Below are positions 7,216 through 13,770 of a stretch of 19,494 nt of DNA, in pieces. Source of the stretch: an uncultured Parabacteroides sp. (lineage in GTDB: Bacteria > Bacteroidota > Bacteroidia > Bacteroidales > Tannerellaceae); NCBI GenBank assembly GCA_934718155.1, contig CAKUZF010000046.1, positions 1 through 19,494 on the forward strand, written 5' to 3'. Every line of letters starts with the position of its first letter. Position 1 is the stretch's first letter. A program made the translations under genes and the position numbers. The notes beneath the pieces are model-generated. The model was not told the origin of the DNA. It searched no databases and saw only the letters and a program-made list of their open reading frames with translations.

Positions 7216-7223
7216 CAAAAGTA
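7216..7223 (-). promoter_or_regulatory. Candidate -7 box for rsmA-mgtE
   Basis: The minus strand reads TACTTTTG, identical to the efp -7 box and a full TAnnTTTG match. It lies 57 bases before the rsmA ATG at 7158, with an AT-rich leader between. The -33 position holds no TTTG. Confidence 0.5.
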
Positions 7224-7250
7224 CAAAATAATTTTAGTTCACGCTTTATA

Positions 7251-8252
7251 ATGGATTTAAAAAGCATTCTTCGTACCTTCTTGAAGGTGGTGTTGCCTTT
7301 GGGATTAGGTTTCTTATTGTTGTGGTGGCTTTATCGTGAGATGGACGTCACTGAAATTTGGAGCGTCATCAAGAGTGGCGTTCGTTATGACATCATCCTG
7401 TTCTCATTGCTGTTCGGCCTCTTTGCGAACGTGGTCAGAGGGTTGCGCTGGGGATTGCTGATCGAGACGTTGGGCGTGAAGTTTAAGATGTCGAATGCGG
7501 TCAATGCGGTGCTGGGCAATTATGCGGTCAACTTGGCTCTGCCTCGTGTGGGCGAGGTGTGGCGTTGCGGTGTTGTGGCGAAATACGATAAGATCTCATT
7601 CACCAAGCTTTTGGGCACGCTGCTTATCGATCGTGTGAGCGATACGATCATGGTGGGGACGATTACGTTGTTCATATTTATCTTCAATATTGAATTCTTC
7701 ATTAGTTTCTTTGCCAAGAACCCTGCCTTGTTGGAGGGGTTCCAGTCGATGCTCCATTCCGTTTGGATCTATGTAGGGCTGGTCGCACTGGTGGCGGTAG
7801 TCTGGCTGGTCTTCAAGTATATGAGTCATCTGACGCTGGTTCGTAAGGCCAAGGAGATGCTGCTGAATGTATGGGCAGGCATGAAGAGTATTTGGTTGAT
7901 GGACAAGAAGTGGCTGTTTCTGTTGCAGACCCTGCTGATTTGGGGAGGCTACTTCTGCTATTTCTATATCACCTTTTATGCGTTCGATTTCACACGCGAT
8001 TTGGGCATAGGGGTAGGTTTGATCGCTTTCACGATGAGCAGCATCGGAGTGGCGGTACCGGTGCAGGGCGCTATTGGCCCTTGGCACTTCATGGTTATCG
8101 CAACGTTGGTTTGCTTCGGTGTGAACGAGACCGATGCGGCCGCCTTTGCCTTGGTGGTTCATACCGTCCAGACGGTTTGGACGGGTCTATGTGGCTTGGC
8201 TGGTATCGTTGCCTTGCCACTCACAAACAAGAACGTTATTGTTTCACACTAA
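7251..8252 (+). CDS. LPG_synthase_TM / UPF0104 family flippase-like membrane protein
   Basis: 333 residues with about 7-8 membrane segments. Characteristic points of the lysylphosphatidylglycerol synthase transmembrane family (YbhN/AglD-like) are visible: FGLFANVVRGLRWGLLIETLG (about 55-75), NYAVNLALPRVGEVWRC (about 90-106, matching the family's 'N..lPgR.GE..R' region), LLIDRVSDTIMV (about 124-135) and a late segment with SIGVAVPVQGAIGPWHF. The family includes the flippase domain of MprF, but many members lack the aminoacyl-transferase domain, as here, and their lipid substrate is unknown. Thus lipid handling in the inner membrane is family knowledge, not shown. pepD starts 12 bases after its stop, so the two form one unit. 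Confidence 0.82.
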   Translation: MDLKSILRTFLKVVLPLGLGFLLLWWLYREMDVTEIWSVIKSGVRYDIILFSLLFGLFANVVRGLRWGLLIETLGVKFKMSNAVNAVLGNYAVNLALPRVGEVWRCGVVAKYDKISFTKLLGTLLIDRVSDTIMVGTITLFIFIFNIEFFISFFAKNPALLEGFQSMLHSVWIYVGLVALVAVVWLVFKYMSHLTLVRKAKEMLLNVWAGMKSIWLMDKKWLFLLQTLLIWGGYFCYFYITFYAFDFTRDLGIGVGLIAFTMSSIGVAVPVQGAIGPWHFMVIATLVCFGVNETDAAAFALVVHTVQTVWTGLCGLAGIVALPLTNKNVIVSH

Positions 8253-8264
8253 ATACTATGCAGT

Positions 8265-9719
8265 ATGGCAGCAGAAATTAAAGAGCTTTCTCCGAAACAA
8301 GTTTGGGGGTATTTTTATGAGCTGACACAGATTCCTCGTCCTACGGGGCACATGGAAGCTGTAACCCGTTATGTCGCGTCCGTTGGCAAGGAATTGGGGT
8401 TGGAGACGTTGCAAGATGCCGTGGGCAATGTGTTGATTCGTAAGCCGGCCACTCCGGGCATGGAGGATCGCAAGACGGTTACGCTTCAGTCGCATCTCGA
8501 CATGGTGCCGCAGAAGAACTCTTCGGTGCAACACGACTTCACCAAAGATCCGATTGATGCCTACATCGACGGAGAGTGGGTTACCGCCCGCGAGACCACT
8601 TTGGGTGCCGACGATGGCATGGGTGCCGCATTGGCTTTGGCTGTCTTGGCTGCGAAAGACCTGCGTCATGGCCCGATCGAGGCGCTCTTCACGGTCGATG
8701 AGGAGGTGGCGATGGATGGTGCTTTTGGCCTCCGTCCCAACTGGCTGAAGGGCGATATCTTATTGAACTGCGACTCTGAGAAAGAGGGCGAGCTCTTCGT
8801 GGGTTGTGCGGGAGGTGTGAACGTAACGGCCTCTTTACAGTTCAAGGAGGATCCCGAGGTGCCCGAAGGCGATGTGGCTGTCAGGGTGAACCTCTCAGGT
8901 TTGAAGGGTGGACACTCAGGCGTAGATATCCACTTGGGCCGTGCCAATGCCAACAAGTTGATGTTCCGTTTCCTGAAGGAGGCGGTGCGCGACTACGGCG
9001 CTCGCTTGGCTGAGGTGGAGGGCGGCAATATGCACAACGCCATTCCGCGTGAGGCTTATGCCATCGTGACAATCCCGGGCGATAACGTGGAGGCTTTGTG
9101 GGAGTTGGTGGCCGACTATCAAGACCTCTTCCGTGAGGAGTATAACGGTATAGAAAACAAGATTGATTTCACGGCGGAACTGGTTGAGTTGCCGAAAACG
9201 CTGATTCCCGAGGAGATTCAGGATGATATGATCAATGCGATTGAGGCTTGCCAGAACGGTGTGATCACGATGCTGCACGATTTCCCCGGCACGGTGGAAT
9301 CGTCGTCCAACCTCTCGATCGTGCGCTCTTCGGAGGGATTGTTCGAGATTATGATCCTGGTGCGTAGCTCTTCGGGCTCTCGCAAGGATGCGATCTGCTC
9401 CAGCTTAGAGAGTGTCTTCTCGTTGGCAGGCGCCAAGGTGGAGGAGTCGGCTCCCTACAATGGCTGGCAACCCAATATCAACTCGCCGATTCTGCATGTG
9501 ATGCGCGAGTCTTATAAGCGTCTGTTTGGCAAGGAGCCGGAGGTGAAGGTGATGCATGCCGGCTTGGAGTGTGGCATCATTCAGGGCAACTATCCGCAGA
9601 TGGATATGGTCTCTATCGGTCCGGACTTGGAGCACCCGCATTCGCCCGATGAGCGTGTGGGCATCAAGTCGGTGCAGCGCACTTGGGATTTCATTGTCGA
9701 TACCTTGGCGCATATCTAA
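8265..9719 (+). CDS. pepD: Aminoacyl-histidine dipeptidase (M20C, PepD)
   Basis: 484 residues, the usual length of PepD (carnosinase-like cytosolic dipeptidase that splits Xaa-His and other dipeptides). Di-zinc site motifs of the M20 fold: QSHLDMV (H77, D79), TLGADDGMG (bridging D116), the catalytic pair DEEVAMDGAFGL (E146/E147) and NCDSEKEGELFVGCAGG (D170). The lid/dimerisation domain begins near residue 185 and contains LKGGHSGVDIHLGRANANK. Late family motifs are MHAGLECGII (H431) and HPHSPDERV (H459). The gene starts 12 bases after the flippase-like gene and ends 34 bases before a strong terminator. The ATG at 8265 places the N-terminus right. The role is peptide use; no link with the neighbour is evident. 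Confidence 0.95.
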   Translation: MAAEIKELSPKQVWGYFYELTQIPRPTGHMEAVTRYVASVGKELGLETLQDAVGNVLIRKPATPGMEDRKTVTLQSHLDMVPQKNSSVQHDFTKDPIDAYIDGEWVTARETTLGADDGMGAALALAVLAAKDLRHGPIEALFTVDEEVAMDGAFGLRPNWLKGDILLNCDSEKEGELFVGCAGGVNVTASLQFKEDPEVPEGDVAVRVNLSGLKGGHSGVDIHLGRANANKLMFRFLKEAVRDYGARLAEVEGGNMHNAIPREAYAIVTIPGDNVEALWELVADYQDLFREEYNGIENKIDFTAELVELPKTLIPEEIQDDMINAIEACQNGVITMLHDFPGTVESSSNLSIVRSSEGLFEIMILVRSSSGSRKDAICSSLESVFSLAGAKVEESAPYNGWQPNINSPILHVMRESYKRLFGKEPEVKVMHAGLECGIIQGNYPQMDMVSIGPDLEHPHSPDERVGIKSVQRTWDFIVDTLAHI

Positions 9720-9753
9720 GGCATCAGAACGCTATCTTGATCTTATTTCAACA

Positions 9754-9789
9754 AGGAGGTGTGTCGATAAGGGCGCACCTCTTTTTTTT
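9754..9789 (+). terminator. Rho-independent terminator after pepD
   Basis: Stem GAGGTGTG (9756-9763) with CGCACCTC (9774-9781), one G-T pair, a 10-base loop, then eight T. It is 34 bases past the pepD stop on the plus strand and is a canonical intrinsic terminator. Confidence 0.88.
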
Positions 9790-9795
9790 GTCTTG

Positions 9796-9835
9796 AAAAA
9801 AACGTTGCCCATGGCGTTTCGAGACCATGGGCAAC
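9796..9835 (-). terminator. Rho-independent terminator for the minus-strand cluster
   Basis: Perfect 11-bp arms GTTGCCCATGG (9804-9814) and CCATGGGCAAC (9825-9835) with a 10-base loop. In the minus direction the stem is followed by seven T (9802-9796). It lies 24 bases past the stop of the gene at 9859-10629. Together with the terminator at 9754-9789 it insulates two convergent units. Confidence 0.9.
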
Positions 9836-9858
9836 AGTTGTTCGTGCTATAGGCGACT

Positions 9859-10629
9859 TTATGCCTTTTCCATCTGAACGAAGTGCTTACCAGGGAGGAT
9901 AAGCTGCTCGCCCTCCGCTATGGCGGGCCAGTCGGTCTCGACCTTGTCGGTCGGGACGTTCTCAAAATGAACGTCGTCGGCATCGGAGTAGGCAACGAGG
10001 CGTAATCCATGAGCCGCCAACTGCTGTTCGATGCGTCGTTGCAGATAGGCCTGTCCCTCTGCGCCGAAGCGTTCGGCATCTACATACGAGGCTTGGAGCC
10101 AGGCGAGCGTGTCGAGGTCGTTCTTGAGGCTGGCCATTGTCTGCTCCTTTCCTAAGCGGACGAAGATGGCGATGAGGCGCTCGATGTCTTGCTGGATCTC
10201 CTCAGCAGTCGAAACAATCTCCTCCTTCTTGGTCGTGCGTGGGCGAGGCATCTTGACCGGTTTCTCAATGCAAAGGCTATAGATGGAGCCGAAGGCCGCA
10301 CCTGCGAGGGCGGCCAATGGCAGACGTAGCAGGCGAGGTTGCTTGTTGAGCAACTCGCTTGTTGTGAGTCCTGCCGCCAAACCAATGCCAATGGCGGGCA
10401 GGCTGGCATGATGCACATACAACCGTTCCATGAAGATCTCTTGTTTGATTTTCAATGGGAACTGCATGAAAGTGAGCAGGCCGATGGCCTCTTCCTTCTG
10501 CGCTTCGGTCAACAGGTCGGTGTATTGTAGCTCCTGCTTCACTACACGCATGATCAACTCACGAGCCTCTTCAACGGGAGGCGCTACCTGTAGTATCTGC
10601 TCGATACATTCTACATATATATTCTCCAT
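9859..10629 (-). CDS. Unrecognised protein with a hydrophobic middle and a possibly GrpE-like C-terminus
   Basis: 256 residues from the ATG at 10629 (MENIYVECIEQILQVAPPVE). An upstream ATG at 10698 is rejected because it would translate the promoter and the leader hairpin. I do not recognise a named family. Layout: a helical, charged N-terminus (1-70, EEARELIMRVVKQELQ); two hydrophobic stretches (about 76-94, LPAIGIGLAAGLTTSELL, and 101-120, RLPLAALAGAAFGSIYSL) that could be membrane helices; a basic linker (KPVKMPRPRTTKKEE); then a helical region from about 135. The last 50 residues (HGLRLVAY...HFENVPTDKVETDWPAIAEGEQLILPGKHFV) recall the beta domain of GrpE nucleotide exchange factors, with VPTDKVE where GrpE has VPSDEVE-like sequence. 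A membrane-anchored Hsp70 partner would be a guess. It has its own promoter and terminator, so it looks monocistronic. Confidence 0.75.
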   Translation of the reverse strand: MENIYVECIEQILQVAPPVEEARELIMRVVKQELQYTDLLTEAQKEEAIGLLTFMQFPLKIKQEIFMERLYVHHASLPAIGIGLAAGLTTSELLNKQPRLLRLPLAALAGAAFGSIYSLCIEKPVKMPRPRTTKKEEIVSTAEEIQQDIERLIAIFVRLGKEQTMASLKNDLDTLAWLQASYVDAERFGAEGQAYLQRRIEQQLAAHGLRLVAYSDADDVHFENVPTDKVETDWPAIAEGEQLILPGKHFVQMEKA

Positions 10630-10644
10630 ATCGGTTGTTGTTGT

Positions 10645-10665
10645 GTAGGCGAACGGCTCGCCTAC
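10645..10665 (-). other. Hairpin in the leader of the gene at 9859-10629
   Basis: Perfect 8-bp arms GTAGGCGA (10645-10652) and TCGCCTAC (10658-10665) around a 5-base loop. It falls between the candidate -7 box (10676-10683) and the ATG at 10629, so it would be in the untranslated leader. No T-run follows on the minus strand, so it is not a terminator. It may stabilise the mRNA or act in translation control; I see no known riboswitch. Confidence 0.5.
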
Positions 10666-10675
10666 GATTCTACTG

Positions 10676-10707
10676 CAAAAGAAAGCATTTGCAGCCACAT
10701 TTGCAAA
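10676..10707 (-). promoter_or_regulatory. Candidate promoter for the gene at 9859-10629
   Basis: On the minus strand TTTG (10707-10704), 20 bases, then TTCTTTTG (10683-10676), one mismatch from the Bacteroidota TTTG-N19-TAnnTTTG. The -33 box abuts the stop codon of the preceding metallophosphoesterase gene. The spacer carries a direct repeat of TGCAAATG. Confidence 0.5.
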
Positions 10708-11832
10708 TTATTGGAAGGTGATATGCAACACAACCAACTCTGATTTTGTGCCGACGCGATAGGGAGGGCCGGCAAAGCCAATGCCCGAGGAGACCACGTA
10801 TTGTGCCCCTGCCTGCTGATAATAGCCGTAGGAGCAGGGGTAAACCCATTTCATCACTAAGGGGTAGGGCCAGAGCTGCCCGTTGTGGGTGTGGCCGCAG
10901 AGGGTGAGGTCGATGTGGTTCATGACCGACTCGCTGAAGCTCAACGGCTGGTGATCTAAGACGATGAGCGGCTTGGAGCGATCCACCCCTCTCAGTAGGC
11001 TTTGCAGGCCGTGCCGCTGCTTGTTGACGAGGTCGTCGCGCCCGATCAGGTAGAAGGTAGAGTCGGGTTGCGCCACGGAGTCGATCAGGAGCGTCGCTCC
11101 CGTTTTCTGCAGCCAACGGTATTTGGCGAAGCGGTTGGCTCGGTATTCGTGGTTGCCATTCACGGCATAGACGCCCAGCGGAGCTTTCAGCGCACGAAGA
11201 TCCTCCTCGACATGCGCCCTTTCGGCATAGAGCGATTCGTAGTCGAGCCAGTCGCCCACCCACACCACCAAGTCGGGCTTTTGGGCGTTGCTCAAGGCTA
11301 CGTATTTTCGAACCAGCCGGTTGCTGATCATCTCGCCGATGTGCATGTCGCTCATCATCACGATGGTCAGGCTGTCGCGTCCCGCCACCTTCTTCGGAAT
11401 ATGGATAGAGTAGTGGGTAGCGACGGGATTGTTTACCACCCAGTTGGCATGCACCATCAAGGCGGTTACGCCGAGCGTAATCCCTGCGAAGAGCGAGAGT
11501 TTGACAGCGGCATAATGCTGCCTCACCCAAGCGGGGAACCAAGGATGGCGTTTGTGCGACAGCCTCAGTATCTCGACGACAAGGAGCGCCATGGTGATGT
11601 AGAGCGAGGCGATGTACCACGTGTTGCAGACATAGTAGATCGGGATCAACACCTGTGCGGGCAACTCCTTAATGAAGAGGTGGCCAAAGAGAAAGACAAT
11701 CAGCTCGAGGACCAGCAGGCCCACGAAGGGCCAGCGATAGCTCCGTTTGGCGGGCAACGCCTGATAGCCTCGATAGCCAATGTAGGGCGTCAGCAGCAAC
11801 TGAAGGAAGATGGATTGCAAAAAGACCTTCAT
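10708..11832 (-). CDS. Membrane-anchored calcineurin-like metallophosphoesterase (YaeI/YkuE-type), second of a tandem pair
   Basis: 374 residues from the ATG at 11832 (MKVFLQSIFLQLLLTP). The frame is open to 11904, but the extra residues (GTTLPHRDRQRDRRVQ) are antisense-like and lie inside the upstream gene. The N-terminal 130 residues hold four membrane segments (about 5-20, 33-53, 62-88, 112-128). The catalytic domain follows with the full metal site: SDMHIGE (D162, H164), VGDWLDYES (D194), GNHEYR (N227, H228), LDHQP (H294) and CGHTHNGQLWP (H314, H316). The C-terminus (SSGIGFAGPPYRVGTKSELV) is typical of this phosphoesterase group. The substrate is unknown; relatives have been linked to lipid or lipoteichoic-acid-type phosphoesters. 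The start overlaps the previous stop as ATGA, so it is translationally coupled. Confidence 0.9.
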   Translation of the reverse strand: MKVFLQSIFLQLLLTPYIGYRGYQALPAKRSYRWPFVGLLVLELIVFLFGHLFIKELPAQVLIPIYYVCNTWYIASLYITMALLVVEILRLSHKRHPWFPAWVRQHYAAVKLSLFAGITLGVTALMVHANWVVNNPVATHYSIHIPKKVAGRDSLTIVMMSDMHIGEMISNRLVRKYVALSNAQKPDLVVWVGDWLDYESLYAERAHVEEDLRALKAPLGVYAVNGNHEYRANRFAKYRWLQKTGATLLIDSVAQPDSTFYLIGRDDLVNKQRHGLQSLLRGVDRSKPLIVLDHQPLSFSESVMNHIDLTLCGHTHNGQLWPYPLVMKWVYPCSYGYYQQAGAQYVVSSGIGFAGPPYRVGTKSELVVLHITFQ

Positions 11833-12929
11833 GAGACGGGCTGGAATGTGAGGTTGAACACGACGATCTCGCTGTCTGTCCCGATGCGGAAGGGTGGTCC
11901 CCAAAGGGAGAGACCCGACGAAACGTAGATCAGGCTTTGGCCAATCTCTTTGCTGCCATAGCTCAGCTCAAACAGCCGATCGACCAGTAGGCTCATCGGC
12001 CAGACCTGCCCACGATGAGTGTGTCCGCTGAATTGCAGATCTACGCCGGCTTCGGCTGTCTTCGCCAAGTCGTAGGGCTGATGGTCGATCAAGAGGATGG
12101 GGCGGTCGGTCGCTAAAGAGGCGGTCAGTTCGGCCAACGGCTTCCGGCGTGTGTTGTGGCGATCGTCGCGTCCAACCAGTTGCACACCGTTCGGCAGCGT
12201 CACGACCGAGTCTCGAAGGAGAACGATTGGTGTCTCGCCCAGGAAGCGTTCCACGTTGGCGATGCCGCTGTAATAGTCGTGATTGCCCGGCACCATATAG
12301 ATGCCGTAGGTAGCGATCAGCTCCGAAAGCTCCTCCTGCATGTGTTCTTCCCAAAGCGGAGTGATGTCGTGATCCACCAGGTCGCCCCCGATCAGGATAA
12401 GATCGGGGCGCAAGGCGTTGATCTGTTGCACGTAGTGGCTGAGCATCCGCTTGTTGGTGGCATATCCTAAGTGGATATCGCTGATGGCCACTACCTTCAG
12501 TTGTCGCTCTTCGCCTTGGATGGCTTTGGCTATCGGGCGGTCGATCTCCTTCACACTCGGGTGCATGTAGTGATAGTTGCCATAGGCCAGCAGGCAGAGC
12601 ACGCCGAACAGGCTGATTTGGAAGCTGTAGGGGACAGGCCGATGGCAACACTTCAGCAGGTCGAACAGCAGGAGGGCGATCACCATGTAGAGCGTGAAGA
12701 CCAGCCAGCCTGAACCGACCTGCTCGATCAGCTGTGCCCACCAAGCGGGCAGATGCAGCGAGCGCAGGAAGAAGGTCCCGACGAAGGAGAGGGCGCACAG
12801 CAGGAAGAGGATGAGTAATAGCATCCTCACGCCTGTGGATTGCCAGGCGAATGCGGCTTTCCCGCGGAAGAAAATATAGACATTGCCTAACAGGTAGGCG
12901 ACGGGGAGCAAGAGGAAGAGCGACTTCAT
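11829..12929 (-). CDS. Membrane-anchored calcineurin-like metallophosphoesterase, first of a tandem pair
   Basis: 366 residues, with the same plan as its downstream neighbour: four N-terminal membrane segments (about 3-21, 34-55, 73-93, 103-119) and a catalytic domain with SDIHLGYA (D151, H153), GGDLVDHD (D183), GNHDYYSG (N216, H217), IDHQPYDL (H283) and SGHTHRGQVWP (H303, H305). Both proteins end in a SSG-x5-GPP-(Y/F)R-(V/I)GT-x-SE-(L/I)VV block and a final TFQ, so they are paralogues from an old duplication, since the N-terminal halves have diverged strongly. All metal ligands are intact in both, so both should be active. The start is 66 bases after the nitroreductase gene. Function: hydrolysis of an unknown phosphoester; the inner-membrane location is inferred. 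Confidence 0.9.
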   Translation of the reverse strand: MKSLFLLLPVAYLLGNVYIFFRGKAAFAWQSTGVRMLLLILFLLCALSFVGTFFLRSLHLPAWWAQLIEQVGSGWLVFTLYMVIALLLFDLLKCCHRPVPYSFQISLFGVLCLLAYGNYHYMHPSVKEIDRPIAKAIQGEERQLKVVAISDIHLGYATNKRMLSHYVQQINALRPDLILIGGDLVDHDITPLWEEHMQEELSELIATYGIYMVPGNHDYYSGIANVERFLGETPIVLLRDSVVTLPNGVQLVGRDDRHNTRRKPLAELTASLATDRPILLIDHQPYDLAKTAEAGVDLQFSGHTHRGQVWPMSLLVDRLFELSYGSKEIGQSLIYVSSGLSLWGPPFRIGTDSEIVVFNLTFQPVS

Positions 12930-12950
12930 TTTTTCGTTTAAGCAGCATGT

Positions 12951-12984
12951 AGCGCTGGCTCACTCTGGTCAGTGGCGCAGCGCT
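12951..12984 (-). other. Imperfect hairpin between nitroreductase and metallophosphoesterase genes
   Basis: Arms AGCGCTG (12951-12957) and CAGCGCT (12978-12984), with an inner CACT/AGTG pairing. On the minus strand it is followed by ACATGCTGCTT and then A-rich sequence, so it lacks the T-run of an intrinsic terminator. It may be an mRNA processing or partial attenuation site within the cluster. Confidence 0.35.
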
Positions 12985-12995
12985 ATGCAATTTGT

Positions 12996-13637
12996 TTACT
13001 TCTTATAACCAACCGGATTGTTGAGGATGACCAACTGATCATCACGCAGTTTCAATGTTTTCTTCAGCCCGTCGGCATCCATGCTGCCACGGGGAACGGT
13101 CACCAATCCACAACCAGAGCAGAAAAGTGCGATGTTTTGCGACACCAATCCCGCATCGACCGCAGCGAAAAGTTGAGTTTTGCTCTTAGCGGGAGAGTCG
13201 CCAAACTTAGCCAAGTCGCTTACCAACAGCAGGCTGACAGGCGCTTCTTTGACCGAGGCTTGCTGGCCGGCGATCAGTCCGCGATGGTCGCCCGCCACAA
13301 CGGGATTCAATTGATGCGCTTTCGCGTCGTAAAGATAGGCTCCCTCTTCCATGATCACATAAACATCGATGTCTTGCTTGTTCAAGGCTGAAGCGGCGGT
13401 GCGTTTCCCGTCTGCACGATTCACGCCATTGGCCGCCCACAGCAGGTCGGAGAGGTCTTGCAGGCTCAGCTTCTTGGTGCTGAACTCGCGCTCAGAGTGG
13501 CGGTCAGCCAGTGCTTTGGTGACAACTGCGCCTCGATTCTTGTTGGGCTGATTCAATTTAATGGTCTTCAAACTCTGCGCTTGCAAAGCGCCAATACTAA
13601 ACAACATAGTGGCTACTACACATAAAAAAGCTCTCAT
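12996..13637 (-). CDS. Exported SagB-like nitroreductase-family protein
   Basis: 213 residues. A clear signal peptide (MRAFLCVVATMLFSIGALQA, cleavage likely before QS) directs it to the periplasm. The mature part has nitroreductase features: RHSEREFSTKKLSLQDLSDLLWAANGVNR (about 46-74) is the N-terminal FMN-phosphate-binding region shared by SagB/ThcOx-type members (R-x-S-x-R-x-F ... LLWAA-G-NR), and AAVDAGLVSQNIALFCSGCGLVTVPRG is the usual 'D.G...QN..L.A...GLG...' helix. FMN-dependent oxidoreductase activity is family knowledge; the substrate is unknown. The cluster has no cyclodehydratase or precursor peptide, so the peptide-azole role of SagB proper is unlikely. It is the first gene of the minus-strand cluster, with an A/T-rich leader containing the palindrome GATAATTATC directly before the ATG. 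Confidence 0.87.
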   Translation of the reverse strand: MRAFLCVVATMLFSIGALQAQSLKTIKLNQPNKNRGAVVTKALADRHSEREFSTKKLSLQDLSDLLWAANGVNRADGKRTAASALNKQDIDVYVIMEEGAYLYDAKAHQLNPVVAGDHRGLIAGQQASVKEAPVSLLLVSDLAKFGDSPAKSKTQLFAAVDAGLVSQNIALFCSGCGLVTVPRGSMDADGLKKTLKLRDDQLVILNNPVGYKK

Positions 13638-13667
13638 GATAATTATCGTTTAAAATGTTTGCTTCGC

Positions 13668-13675
13668 CAAAGTAA
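13668..13675 (-). promoter_or_regulatory. Candidate -7 box for the nitroreductase-phosphoesterase unit
   Basis: The minus strand reads TTACTTTG, one base off TAnnTTTG, 30 bases before the ATG at 13637. The -33 position reads ATGG rather than TTTG. The spacing to the start matches the other leaders in this window. Confidence 0.35.
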
Positions 13676-13770
13676 CGCAAATTCATTGGCTTTTCCATAC
13701 GCTCTTGTGCGAAAAGTGCGCCGCATTGACGTTTTTTCGCTAATTTTACAGCCGCAAACAGATATTTGTC

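Noticed and set aside
7158..7218. Longer N-terminus of rsmA starting at 7218
   Set aside because: The 20 added residues are not part of the family and would overlap the likely -7 box at 7216-7223.
10629..10698. Longer N-terminus for the unknown gene starting at 10698
   Set aside because: It would translate the candidate promoter and the leader hairpin; the inner ATG at 10629 has a natural leader.
10670..11620. 316-codon minus-strand frame overlapping the metallophosphoesterase gene
   Set aside because: Its product is extremely Arg/Pro-rich and low in complexity. The overlapping frame carries a full catalytic site and is clearly the real gene.
12951..12984. Rho-independent terminator after the nitroreductase gene
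   Set aside because: The hairpin is imperfect and is followed by A-rich rather than T-rich sequence on the minus strand; kept only as a low-confidence structure.
11968..12990. 340-codon minus-strand frame overlapping the first metallophosphoesterase
   Set aside because: Arg/Ser/Pro-rich shadow frame of a gene with complete metal-site motifs.
12996..13637. SagB-type role in azole-peptide (streptolysin S-like) biosynthesis
   Set aside because: No precursor peptide, cyclodehydratase or transporter genes are near, and the protein has an export signal.
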